Shown here one piece after another: positions 14,830 through 23,305 of a DNA stretch of 64,000 nt. The stretch comes from RYN-133 sp036497285 (GTDB lineage Bacteria > Actinomycetota > Actinomycetes > Mycobacteriales > Jatrophihabitantaceae). The number at the start of each line of letters is the position of its first letter. Positions within the stretch are counted from its first letter, which is position 1. Below the pieces are notes generated by a model. The model saw only the letters and a program-made list of their open reading frames with translations. It searched no databases and was not told the DNA's origin. The stretch is taken from positions 1 to 64,000 of the forward strand of contig DASXJR010000027.1 in assembly GCA_036497285.1 (NCBI GenBank), written 5' to 3'. A program made the translations under genes and the position numbers.

Positions 14830-16029
14830 TCCGTCGGCCGGGGCGGGCCGGTGCCACGTGCGCCGGCCCGTCCCCGCCAGGAAGGCAATGCCGAAGTAGA
14901 CGTATCCGCCCGAGAGCAGGATCTGCCACCATCCAAAGTGCAGTTCGACCCCATCCTTGTGCGGCACGTACCAGATCACGAACGAGCAGAACACCGCGAT
15001 GCACGCGGCTGCCCAGACCCGCGACCAACTGACGAGCAGCACGCCGATCGGGATGCACCACACCCAGTGATGGCTCCACGAGATCGGTGAGACGAGCAGG
15101 CCGGTGACGGCGCAGGCGCAGGCTCCCCACGGTTCGCCGAGCCGGCGCGAACTCGCCACCGCGATCGCCAGGCCGAGCACCAGCACGACCGCCGCGACGC
15201 CGAGTTCCACCGGACGGGTCTCGGTGGTGTGCAGCAGGCGGGTCAGGAGGCCGCGGGTCGTCTGGTTCGCCGCGTTCTCGAGGCGGCCGACGCGGGAGGA
15301 GTCGAAAAGGAACTTCGTCCAGTAGTCCCAGGTGCCGTGTGCGTCGAAGATCGCCGAGACGGTGATGGTGCCTGCGAAGGCGACGATCGCTGTGGCCGCC
15401 GCACGGAACCGGCGGGTGAGGATCAGGTAGACGACGAAGATCCCGGGCGTGACCTTCAGCCCGGCGGCCACCCCTATCCCGATTCCCTTGTAACGATGCG
15501 AATCCGGCCGCGTCAGGTCCCAGAGGACGAACGCGAGCAGGGCGAGGTTGACCTGCCCGTAACCGAAGGTCGTGTAGACGGGCTCGGTCCAGATCGCGAT
15601 GCCGGTCGCGACGAGCACGGCGCGGATCGTCCACACCCGGTCGCGGCGCCCGAACACGAATCGCACCGACAAGGCGCAGACCACGAACACGAAGCCGAGG
15701 TTGACCAGCACCGACAAGATCTCGCCGGCCACGATCGGTACGAACGTGAACGGCACGAAGCACAGCGCGGCGAACGGCGGGTAGGTCGCGTAGGTGCGCG
15801 GATAAGGGATGAGCTGGTACAGGTCGTCGTGGTGCCGCTCGAGCATGCCCTCGGCGCGGTAGACCTTGAAGTCGTAGTAGGACCCCGGTGCGACGATCGT
15901 GCGCTGCACGATCAGGTAGCCGAACGAGACAACGACCGCCAGGGCGATCCACCGTCGGTATCCGTCGACCATGACAGCCGCGCCGATCGAGTCGCGCCAG
16001 CCACGCGCGCGAGCCCGCACGTCGTTCAC
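14779..16029 (-). CDS. GT87 polyprenol-phosphate-mannose-dependent mannosyltransferase
   Basis: The 416-residue protein has about ten membrane helices and the GT87 pattern: 'GSYYDFKVYRAEGML' with the conserved Asp near the first loop, 'YPPFAAL', 'GQVNLALLAFVLWDL', 'GLKVTPGIFVVYL' and 'SPISWSHHWVW'. GT87 includes PimE and the alpha-1,2-mannosyltransferases of lipomannan. The ATG overlaps the malQ stop by 4 nt, so it is co-translated with a cytosolic glucan enzyme, an unusual pairing. The product is probably a mannosylated lipid or glycan; linkage and acceptor are unknown. Confidence 0.86.
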   Translation of the reverse strand: MNDVRARARGWRDSIGAAVMVDGYRRWIALAVVVSFGYLIVQRTIVAPGSYYDFKVYRAEGMLERHHDDLYQLIPYPRTYATYPPFAALCFVPFTFVPIVAGEILSVLVNLGFVFVVCALSVRFVFGRRDRVWTIRAVLVATGIAIWTEPVYTTFGYGQVNLALLAFVLWDLTRPDSHRYKGIGIGVAAGLKVTPGIFVVYLILTRRFRAAATAIVAFAGTITVSAIFDAHGTWDYWTKFLFDSSRVGRLENAANQTTRGLLTRLLHTTETRPVELGVAAVVLVLGLAIAVASSRRLGEPWGACACAVTGLLVSPISWSHHWVWCIPIGVLLVSWSRVWAAACIAVFCSFVIWYVPHKDGVELHFGWWQILLSGGYVYFGIAFLAGTGRRTWHRPAPADGSDARPALRTLQRLDHR

Positions 16030-18158
16030 CGGGCGTGGCTGTCGCTCGCGGTGTGCATGATCTCGGCGAGCCGGGCCGCCCGGTTGCTGGTGAAGACGTC
16101 TTCGAGCAGCACGGGCTCACCGTCCGGCCCGGCCAGCGGCATGCGCCAGTTCGGGTAGCCGGTGGTCGCGCCGGGCTGGTTCTGCGTGCGGCGGTCGCCC
16201 ACAGCATCGGTGAGCGCGAGACAGCACAGCAGGGACGGGCTGAATCCGAGCGCGCGGTACAGCGCGACGACCGTCTCGTCTCGATCGGCGTCCGGGGCGA
16301 GCAGCCCGCGGTCGCGCATCGCGGACAGCCAGGCTTCCTGCTCGACGCGGTCCGAGTCGACCTCTTCCTCCAGGCTGCGCACCAGCAGGCCCAGGTCGTT
16401 GCGCAGCCGCACATGGTCGCCCGCCAGGTATCCCGCGGTCGGCGGCAGGTCGTGGGTGGTTACCGAGGCCAGGCAGTACTCGCGCCACCGCTCCGGGGCG
16501 AGCGGACCGCCACCACCGTCGTAGTCGAACTCGAACCAGAGCACCGACGTGCCGAAGATGCCCCGGGTGCGCAGGTAGTCGCGCGCCCACGGCTCGACCG
16601 TGCCGAGATCCTCGCCCACGACGACTGCGCCGGCCCGGGCCGCCTCCAGCGCGAGGATGCCGATGGCCGCGTCGTGGTCGTAGCGCACATAGGTGCCCTC
16701 GGTGGCAGGTTTGCCGGCCGGGACCCACCACAGCCGGAACAGCCCGATCACGTGGTCGACCCGCAACCCGCCGGAGTGCCGCAGCGTGTTGGCGATCAGA
16801 TCGCGGAACGGTGCGTAACCGAGCTCGGCCAGCCGGTCCGGCCGCCACGGCGGCTGGTTCCAGTCCTGCCCGGTCTGTGCGTACGCGTCGGGCGGCGCGC
16901 CGACCCTGATGTCGCGCGCCATCTCGTCCTGGAAGGTCCACGAGTCGGCGCCGGTGGGACTGACGCCGACAGCCAGGTCGTGCATGATGCCCAGCGCCAT
17001 TCCGTAGCGCCGCACCGCAGCCTGCGCTTCGGCGAGCTGCTCGTCGAGCACCCACTGCAGCCAGCGGTGGAAGTCGATCTCGTCCTCGTGGCCGGTCGCG
17101 AACTCGGCCACGGCCGGGTCACGCGGATGGCGCAGCTGCTCGGGCCAGTCGTGCCAGTCCGGTCCGCACGTCTCGGCCAGGGCACACCACGTGGCGAAGT
17201 CGTCGAGCGCCCGTCCCTCGCGGCGACAGTACGACCGATAGGCAGTGGCGCGGCCGGGGTCGAGCCCGACCCGGTGGATCAACTCCAGGGCGACGCGCTT
17301 GGCCGTCCACGCAGAATCACGGTCGATCAGTTCACTACGATTATCGAAATCAACCCGGAAAGCATCGACGGCCGCGCGCCGCGGGCCATTCAGATCGAGA
17401 CGTGCGTACTCGGGAATGCGGTCGATGCGCAGATAGATCGGGTTGCCGAACCGGCGCGACGTCGGCAGGTACGGCGAGGGCTGCATCGGCGGCATCGACT
17501 CCGCTGCGTGCAGCGGATTGACCAGCACGAAGTCGGCTGCGTGCTCGACCGCTGACCACACCGCGAGGTCGGTGAGGTCGGTGAGATCGCCGATGCCCCA
17601 CGACCGCCGCGAGCGCACGCTGTACAGCTGCGTGGCCAGGCCCCACTGCTTCTGCGAGCCGACGCGCGCGGGCATGCCCAACCAGGCCGGCGTGACGATC
17701 AGAGTCGTGTCGTACTGTTCGCCCGCGGTGTAGGCATGCAGCAGGTGGTACCCGAGGGGCAGGTCGGTCGGCAGCGCGAACTGCGACCGGACCATCCAGC
17801 GCCCGTCGATCTCGCGCGGGGCCGAACCGTCGCCCGTCCGCTGCAGGTTCGAGTGGTACGAGCCGTCCTCGAGGGTGATCCACACGTCGGCCGACTGTCC
17901 GTCGCCGAGCTGCACGTCGACGGTGCGAAACTCGCCGTTGCGGACGACGACGTACGGCGCAAGCACCCGGCGCCACGGGGCGGTGCGTCGGGCGTCGAGC
18001 GCTGCAGCGCACGACTCGGACGTGGACGCGTCGACGTCGAGCGCGGCGAGCACCCGCACAAGCGTGTCGTCGCTGACATGCACGTGCTGGTTGCGCCAGT
18101 CCCAGTACTCGACCGCGACGCCGTACTCACCAGCCAGCTCGCGCAGCGCGTCAGTCAC
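16026..18158 (-). CDS. malQ: 4-alpha-glucanotransferase (amylomaltase, GH77)
   Basis: The protein (710 residues from GTG 18158) has an actinobacterial N-terminal beta domain, then the GH77 barrel. Catalytic elements are 'GGLRVDHVIGLFRLWW' (nucleophile Asp), 'VVVGEDLGTV' (acid/base Glu) and 'ASVTTHDLPPTAGYL' (stabilising Asp); 'PSPYLPTSRRFGNPIYLR' is also diagnostic. MalQ transfers maltooligosaccharide units in glycogen and maltose metabolism. A TTG at 18179 would add seven residues and overlap the exonuclease gene; neither start has a clear ribosome site. It is transcribed after the exonuclease gene and overlaps the GT87 gene downstream. Confidence 0.93.
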   Translation of the reverse strand: MTDALRELAGEYGVAVEYWDWRNQHVHVSDDTLVRVLAALDVDASTSESCAAALDARRTAPWRRVLAPYVVVRNGEFRTVDVQLGDGQSADVWITLEDGSYHSNLQRTGDGSAPREIDGRWMVRSQFALPTDLPLGYHLLHAYTAGEQYDTTLIVTPAWLGMPARVGSQKQWGLATQLYSVRSRRSWGIGDLTDLTDLAVWSAVEHAADFVLVNPLHAAESMPPMQPSPYLPTSRRFGNPIYLRIDRIPEYARLDLNGPRRAAVDAFRVDFDNRSELIDRDSAWTAKRVALELIHRVGLDPGRATAYRSYCRREGRALDDFATWCALAETCGPDWHDWPEQLRHPRDPAVAEFATGHEDEIDFHRWLQWVLDEQLAEAQAAVRRYGMALGIMHDLAVGVSPTGADSWTFQDEMARDIRVGAPPDAYAQTGQDWNQPPWRPDRLAELGYAPFRDLIANTLRHSGGLRVDHVIGLFRLWWVPAGKPATEGTYVRYDHDAAIGILALEAARAGAVVVGEDLGTVEPWARDYLRTRGIFGTSVLWFEFDYDGGGGPLAPERWREYCLASVTTHDLPPTAGYLAGDHVRLRNDLGLLVRSLEEEVDSDRVEQEAWLSAMRDRGLLAPDADRDETVVALYRALGFSPSLLCCLALTDAVGDRRTQNQPGATTGYPNWRMPLAGPDGEPVLLEDVFTSNRAARLAEIMHTASDSHAR

Positions 18159-18168
18159 GGACGAGACG

Positions 18169-19164
18169 TTAGTCGTCAAATAGCGACAGCTGCGCCATCG
18201 CGGGCTTACGCGGCGGCAGCTTTGGCATCGCTGGTCGGGCCGAATATCCCGTCCAGGCGTCGACCCAGGCCGGCGGTTCCTTCGGCGGTGCGTCGACCTC
18301 GGCGAGCACCCGCACCGCGTCGCCGACGGACCAGGCGAGCTGCTGCGCGCGGAACGTTGCCGCGACCCGATCGGCGTCGAGCGGCAGCCTGCCCGGATCG
18401 ACCACGACGTCGTCGTGCATCGCCATCACCTGGCAGTTGAGCTCCCAATGCGCGCGGGCGTCGACATCGGCCAGCCGACGCGCCACGCCCGCGCCCACCC
18501 GATCGCGGACCGCGTCGAGATCGTCGAAGGCAGCGGCGGCGCAGCCGAACTCGGCGAGCAGGCGGGCAGCGGTGCGCGGACCGATGCCGCGCACGCCGGG
18601 CAGGTTGTCGGACGGATCGCCGCGCAGGGCGGCGAAGTCGCGGTACTGCTCGGGCCGCACACCGAGCAGCGTCACCAGGCGATCGGCCGTCATCATCGGC
18701 GACGCCTCGACGCCGCCGTTGATGATGCGCAGCACCCGGGTGGTGTCGTCGATCAGCGCGAATGCGTCGCGGTCGGAGGTGACGACGACGGTCTCGGCGC
18801 CGATCGCGCGGGCGTACGCCGCGGTCGAGGCCAGCACGTCGTCGGCCTCGAGCCCGGACGGGACGACGACCGCGACGCCCAGTTCACGGATCGTGTCGAC
18901 GGCCACCGCCAGCTGCTCGACAAGAGTCTCGAGCTTCTCGGTGCGGTGCGCCTTGTAGTCCGGCCAGCGGTCACGGCGCAGCGAGCGGTCGGGATCGTCG
19001 AAGCCGACGACCACCGCGGACGGGCGGATGCGCTCGACCGCGTGAACCAACTGGGTGAGCAGGCCACGCACCGCCCAGGTCGGTACCCCGGTGCTCGCCT
19101 GGGCGTGGTAACTGCGGTGGACGAGCGAGTTCCCGTCGATCGCCATCATCAACGCCCGGTCCAC
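18169..19164 (-). CDS. Stand-alone 5'-3' exonuclease (PolA-type flap nuclease domain)
   Basis: The 331-residue protein has the FEN-like acidic sites 'MMAIDGNSLVHRSYHA', 'GFDDPDRSLRRDRWPDYKAHR', 'GLEADDVLAS', 'VVTSDRDAFALID' and the helix-hairpin-helix 'LPGVRGIGPRTAARLLAEFG'. It corresponds to the N-terminal domain of DNA polymerase I without the polymerase, so it likely removes RNA primers or flaps. The extreme C-terminus is 'MAQLSLFDD', which contains QLSLF, a match to the bacterial beta-clamp-binding consensus. It starts at GTG 19164; ATGs 15 and 18 nt further in are possible. Confidence 0.9.
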   Translation of the reverse strand: MDRALMMAIDGNSLVHRSYHAQASTGVPTWAVRGLLTQLVHAVERIRPSAVVVGFDDPDRSLRRDRWPDYKAHRTEKLETLVEQLAVAVDTIRELGVAVVVPSGLEADDVLASTAAYARAIGAETVVVTSDRDAFALIDDTTRVLRIINGGVEASPMMTADRLVTLLGVRPEQYRDFAALRGDPSDNLPGVRGIGPRTAARLLAEFGCAAAAFDDLDAVRDRVGAGVARRLADVDARAHWELNCQVMAMHDDVVVDPGRLPLDADRVAATFRAQQLAWSVGDAVRVLAEVDAPPKEPPAWVDAWTGYSARPAMPKLPPRKPAMAQLSLFDD

Positions 19165-19228
19165 CCGTCCACTCTGACACGCGCCGGTGACAAGACGGCA
19201 CAGGAGTGCCAGGCTGAGGCGCAGCGAG

Positions 19229-20524
19229 TCAGATCCTGACCATGTAGCCCTGGTCGCGCACCGTCGCGATGGCGTCGTTGCCCAACTTGCGGCGCACGCG
19301 CGAGATCGTCACGTCGACGACGGATGTGCCCGCGCGGAAATCGATCCCCCAGACCTCGCGCAGGATCGCCCCGCGCGAGACCACCGTGCCGGCGTGCTGC
19401 ACCAGGTGCAACAGCAGTTCGAACTCCCGGCCGGTGAGCCGCACCGGATCGGCACGGCCCGCGACCGCGACGGTGCGCGCGACGATGTCGAGCCGGAAGC
19501 GCCCGTGGTGAACCGGCTTGTCGACGCCCGAGGGTGCGCCTTGCTTGCCTGACGTCTTCGGTCGTGCCGTCGTTCGGGAGATGGCTTCGGCGATGTGGCT
19601 CGCCACGACGGTGAGCAGCGGTTCCAGGCGGTGCACCGGTCGGGCGTCGGGCCACGCTACGACCAGCGCGCCGATCGGATGATCTCCGACGCGCAACGGA
19701 AGGCTGGCCATTGCCTGGCTGTTCGTCTCCCGCAGCTTCGTTCCGAACCCGGGAAAATCGCGGTCGGCGGCCGCTGCGTTCGGGAACAACCGCGGGACCC
19801 CGTCGCGGATCACCGCCGCGGAAGGAATGGCGCTCGCCAACGGGAACCGTGGCTTGCCCGGCGCGTCCGGTCGGTCCTGTGCGAATATTGCGTTCGGCGT
19901 CGCGAACCTGATCGTGTTTCCGAAGCGCAACGCCAAGGCCGCGACGCCGGCCCCGAGATGGGCGCGCAGCGGACCGGCGACGACCTCACCGACTTCGGTC
20001 ATCGTATGTACCCGCGACAGCCGCGTCGTCACGTCGAGGAGCAGGTGCACGGGATCGCTCACGGCGACCCCGTTCGCGCCCCCGTTGCGCCTTTCGTGCG
20101 CGTCGGCCGTGGCGGTGCGGTCGACCTCCATCCAGACGGTGCTGCGAGCCGGCTCGTGCACGGTTCCCCACCTGGTCGCGGCTGCCCCGCTCGGCGTGGC
20201 GGCGAACGGCGCGAGGCTCGAGATCACGGTGGCGAGCGAACTGGTCCGAGCCGTGATGTCGATGTCGATCCGCACTATCTCGGCGGCGGCGACGACGTCG
20301 AGATCCACCGGACCACTGCCCTCGACGCGTTGCACGCGGCCGATGAGGTCACTCGCCGCGACGAGCGCTGAAAGAGCCGCGGTGCCGGTTACCCCGACAC
20401 GGTGCAAGGTGCGCAGTAGCGCGCGGTCCGCGTCGTCGGGACTGGTGATCTGCAGGTGTATTCGTGCACTCGCCGCCGACTTGCCGACCAAAGGCGTGAC
20501 GCGGTCCCACTCGGGTGTCGTCAA
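19229..20524 (-). CDS. GAF-domain regulator with OmpR-type winged helix
   Basis: About residues 180-320 form a GAF-like sensory domain ('LAMGAGVAALALRFGN'-like strand region, 'MASLPLRVGDHPIGALVVAW'). The C-terminal 100 residues are an OmpR/PhoB winged helix ('LTGREFELLLHLVQHAGTVV', 'SVVDVTISRVRRKLG', 'IATVRDQGYMVRI'). There is no receiver domain, so it is not a conventional response regulator. TTG 20524 is the chosen start because AGGGAGGAGG lies 6 nt upstream; ATG 20563, which overlaps the previous stop as TGATG, is the alternative. As the last gene of the surface-glycan run it may regulate that run in response to a small ligand. Confidence 0.75.
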   Translation of the reverse strand: MTTPEWDRVTPLVGKSAASARIHLQITSPDDADRALLRTLHRVGVTGTAALSALVAASDLIGRVQRVEGSGPVDLDVVAAAEIVRIDIDITARTSSLATVISSLAPFAATPSGAAATRWGTVHEPARSTVWMEVDRTATADAHERRNGGANGVAVSDPVHLLLDVTTRLSRVHTMTEVGEVVAGPLRAHLGAGVAALALRFGNTIRFATPNAIFAQDRPDAPGKPRFPLASAIPSAAVIRDGVPRLFPNAAAADRDFPGFGTKLRETNSQAMASLPLRVGDHPIGALVVAWPDARPVHRLEPLLTVVASHIAEAISRTTARPKTSGKQGAPSGVDKPVHHGRFRLDIVARTVAVAGRADPVRLTGREFELLLHLVQHAGTVVSRGAILREVWGIDFRAGTSVVDVTISRVRRKLGNDAIATVRDQGYMVRI

Positions 20525-20562
20525 GCGCAGCCTCCTCCCTAGCTGCCCGCGAGCGACCGGCA

Positions 20563-21744
20563 TCACTGCAAATCGCCACGACGAACTCTCGTGACGGGCG
20601 TCGAACTGTCCATCACGGCGCGGGAGTGCGACTTCCGGACACGACTTCGAGTCGAGCCCGGCCGCCTGCCGATGGTGACGAGAACCGCGATTCCGAGTCC
20701 CGTCATCACCACGAGAATCCCACTCGCGCGCAATCCCGTCCACCCGGAATGCGACCGTCCGCCAGAGAATGCGTTCGGTACCCCGATCGTGGGGTTACCG
20801 GTAGTTGTGTACGAATGCAGGACGTTCAGCTCTTGACGTCCGTAGCGTTGACCTGGTTCGACATATGTGTTCTCCGACCACTCGTTCCAGCTGATCACCC
20901 CGATCGCGTCGGGCGAGCTGCGCTTGGCGATGCGCAGGCTGAGCGCGAATGTCGAACCGTCCGACCGATTGATGACGCGGGTGTGGCCCAGTGGACGGCC
21001 GTCGAAGCCAGGAGCGGCCGGACAGATCCAGATCCCGTGCTGCGCGTGCACAGCCTTCGCCATCTCGGCAAGTTTCTCCGTCGTGTAATGAGAGCGCGGG
21101 TCGGCCGATGACCAGTAGTACGCCTCCCCGTCGACAAGATCGGCGATGCGTCGGTAATCCGGCACATTCTTCGATGCAGCAAGCAGATACGCGCGATCAC
21201 CAATAGCCGCGTGCACCGAGGCGATCTGAGCCCGGGTGTACTCGTTGGTGCCCGTCCAGATGATCAACGGTCGTCCGAAGGACGAGTGCATCGCTGTGCC
21301 CCACCGGTTGACGAGCAGTTTCAGATCGGATCTGACCTTCGCGATCGGCAGTGGCCTCCGGTAGAAGTCCAGCGCCTCGTACACGACGCCTACATCGAAC
21401 TTGGTCAGGGCTGCCATGCGCAGCAACAGCCGCAGCCTGCGATTGAGCGGGACGGTGCTCTTCCACGAGGTCAGGAATCCGTTTATGCCCGCCCAGCGGG
21501 CCTGATCGATCTGGTCGCGCAGCACGTGCGGGTCGTCGCTGGAGTACTGGCCGACCAGCGGAAAGTCCTGCTTGGCACGTCGCCACGAATTCGTCTCGAA
21601 CCATTGGTAGAAGTAGGCGTAGACGGGAACGTGGGTGCCGGACGGCGGCGTCGGTGTCGGCGTCGCACTCGCGACGCCGATCGGAACGCACAGCACGATC
21701 AGCGCGGCTGCAAGAACAGTGCGCACTAGGCGGTGGGCTCGCAT
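20563..21744 (-). CDS. Membrane-anchored GH99-like glycoside hydrolase
   Basis: The 393-residue protein has an N-terminal signal or anchor helix, a Thr/Pro stretch and a catalytic domain: 'VPVYAYFYQWFETNSWRRAK', 'WAGINGFLTSWKST', 'GVVYEALDFYRRPLP' and the active-site block 'VISWNEWSENTYVEPGQRYG'. The WNEW-x-E...EP pattern is that of GH99 endo-alpha-1,2-mannosidases, whose two catalytic glutamates lie there. A C-terminal transmembrane helix ('ASGILVVMTGLGIAVLV') and basic tail fix it to the membrane. It likely trims an alpha-mannose-containing glycan at the cell surface; the substrate is inferred from the neighbouring glycosyltransferases. Confidence 0.75.
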   Translation of the reverse strand: MRAHRLVRTVLAAALIVLCVPIGVASATPTPTPPSGTHVPVYAYFYQWFETNSWRRAKQDFPLVGQYSSDDPHVLRDQIDQARWAGINGFLTSWKSTVPLNRRLRLLLRMAALTKFDVGVVYEALDFYRRPLPIAKVRSDLKLLVNRWGTAMHSSFGRPLIIWTGTNEYTRAQIASVHAAIGDRAYLLAASKNVPDYRRIADLVDGEAYYWSSADPRSHYTTEKLAEMAKAVHAQHGIWICPAAPGFDGRPLGHTRVINRSDGSTFALSLRIAKRSSPDAIGVISWNEWSENTYVEPGQRYGRQELNVLHSYTTTGNPTIGVPNAFSGGRSHSGWTGLRASGILVVMTGLGIAVLVTIGRRPGSTRSRVRKSHSRAVMDSSTPVTRVRRGDLQ

Positions 21745-21751
21745 GGCGGCT

Positions 21752-23305
21752 TCACTCCGTCCCGGATCCCGGTTCCGTGCCGCCCCGCCGGGACCGCCTG
21801 GTGACGGCCATGGCGACCAGGACGCCGGCGGGCAGCAGCATCGCGCCGGCGAGGGCGATGACGACGGCATCGAGCAAAGTGATCACGCGCAGGTCGACCT
21901 GGTCGTCTCGTGACACCAGCACGCTGGTGGAGCCGCCGACGACCGCGGCGTCGATCTTCAGGGTGTAGAGGCCGCGCACCATCCCGGTGAACACCCGCGG
22001 CGTGTTCGAAGACACGGTCTTCGCGAGCTTCGACCCGTCCGGTCGGGTGATTACAGTGCGGGTGCCGATGGTCGAACCGAACAGGGCATCACGCACCGAC
22101 AGAGACACGCTGAACACCGACAGTTCGATCGTCCACACCTTCGACGAGAGCGGCGTGAATCGTTGCTTGCCCTGGAACACGGCGTTCGCTCCGCTGATGG
22201 TCACCGACGACAGCGAGTAGTTGACCGTCCGTGTGCCCCAGCCGTGCTGACCGATTCGCTCCGCCACCTGGGTCAGCAGCAGCGGCGGCACCGTCAGTGC
22301 GGTACCGACGAGGGTCGTGATCAATCCGGAGCCGGCCGACATCGTCACCTGACCGATTGCCGATGCGGGGATCGGCTTGCCGTGTGAATCGACGAAGCGC
22401 AACTTCACGCCCCGCCGCACATCGATTGCTGCGATGAGGCGGCGTTGTCCGGTGACGATGGTCTGGAGCTTGCTCACCCGTAGCGCGGAGACCTGGTACT
22501 GCCCGGCCTTGGAGGAGGCGAGGGTGAGCTTGTCCTGGACGTAGTTCAGGTCCGTCACCGGTGCGGTCCCGATCCCGTTGGGGCCTGTCGTCAACGCCGT
22601 CCCGGCAACGTCGAACTGAACATTCGGGGTGCGCGGCTCCGTGATCACCCGAACCGTCCCTTTGACCGGCGCGAGATGAACCTTCCAGGTGGGACTGCCG
22701 AACGGATCGAAGCGAGGTTGTGACGAGGTGACTGAAATGCCCGGGTCGGCATGCACCCCTTCGACGGCCCAGGTCACAGGCTGCGCGCGCAGTCGGCCGT
22801 GCACGTAATGCACCTTGCGGGAGAGCAGATGTAGCAATTGCGCTCGCCGCGGATCGAGTTTGCGGCGCTCGCCGAGGATCGAGTGCAGGTCGAGTTCCTC
22901 GACATGGCTGGGCGGGATGTGCGAGTTCTCTTGCAAGACCTTGATCTTCACCGGGCTCGTCACGTCCAGGCCCAGAGTCAGATGGCTTTCGTGCGGGACG
23001 TGCGCTGCGGGCACGATGCGATTGATCTGCACGGTTGCACCACCTGGCACCGCCGCCTCGGCCAGCGTGATGTCGGCCGCGACGTTGTTGATGTCGGGCA
23101 GCGACACCTCTGCCGCTCCCGACTGATCAGTGGTGACGAAGAACCCGCGCACGTCGAGAGAGACTCCGGCCATCGTCGGCACGGTCGTGATGAACACAGT
23201 TCCTGCGCTCGATCCGCTGGCCGCAGGCGGGACAAAGAACATCCAGACCGGCATGGCGAGCACGACGGTGATGGCGAGCGATACGACGCGGCGCAGACCT
23301 GTCAT
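21752..23305 (-). CDS. Exported, C-terminally anchored beta-rich protein of unknown function
   Basis: I do not recognise a family. The 517-residue protein has a signal peptide (residues 1-30) and a long extracytoplasmic region of beta-strand-like segments resembling repeated Ig-like units. Near the end come a helix 'VITLLDAVVIALAGAMLLPA' and a basic cytosolic tail. One segment reads 'HPPSHVEELDLHSILGERR'-like (around residue 130-150), rich in charged residues, and later 'YTLKIDAAVVGGSTSVLVSR' suits a terminal beta domain. The start ATG overlaps the stop of the phosphoesterase-like gene by 4 nt, and the GH99-like gene follows after 7 nt. A scaffold or substrate protein for the surrounding glycan enzymes is the simplest reading. 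Confidence 0.6.
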   Translation of the reverse strand: MTGLRRVVSLAITVVLAMPVWMFFVPPAASGSSAGTVFITTVPTMAGVSLDVRGFFVTTDQSGAAEVSLPDINNVAADITLAEAAVPGGATVQINRIVPAAHVPHESHLTLGLDVTSPVKIKVLQENSHIPPSHVEELDLHSILGERRKLDPRRAQLLHLLSRKVHYVHGRLRAQPVTWAVEGVHADPGISVTSSQPRFDPFGSPTWKVHLAPVKGTVRVITEPRTPNVQFDVAGTALTTGPNGIGTAPVTDLNYVQDKLTLASSKAGQYQVSALRVSKLQTIVTGQRRLIAAIDVRRGVKLRFVDSHGKPIPASAIGQVTMSAGSGLITTLVGTALTVPPLLLTQVAERIGQHGWGTRTVNYSLSSVTISGANAVFQGKQRFTPLSSKVWTIELSVFSVSLSVRDALFGSTIGTRTVITRPDGSKLAKTVSSNTPRVFTGMVRGLYTLKIDAAVVGGSTSVLVSRDDQVDLRVITLLDAVVIALAGAMLLPAGVLVAMAVTRRSRRGGTEPGSGTE

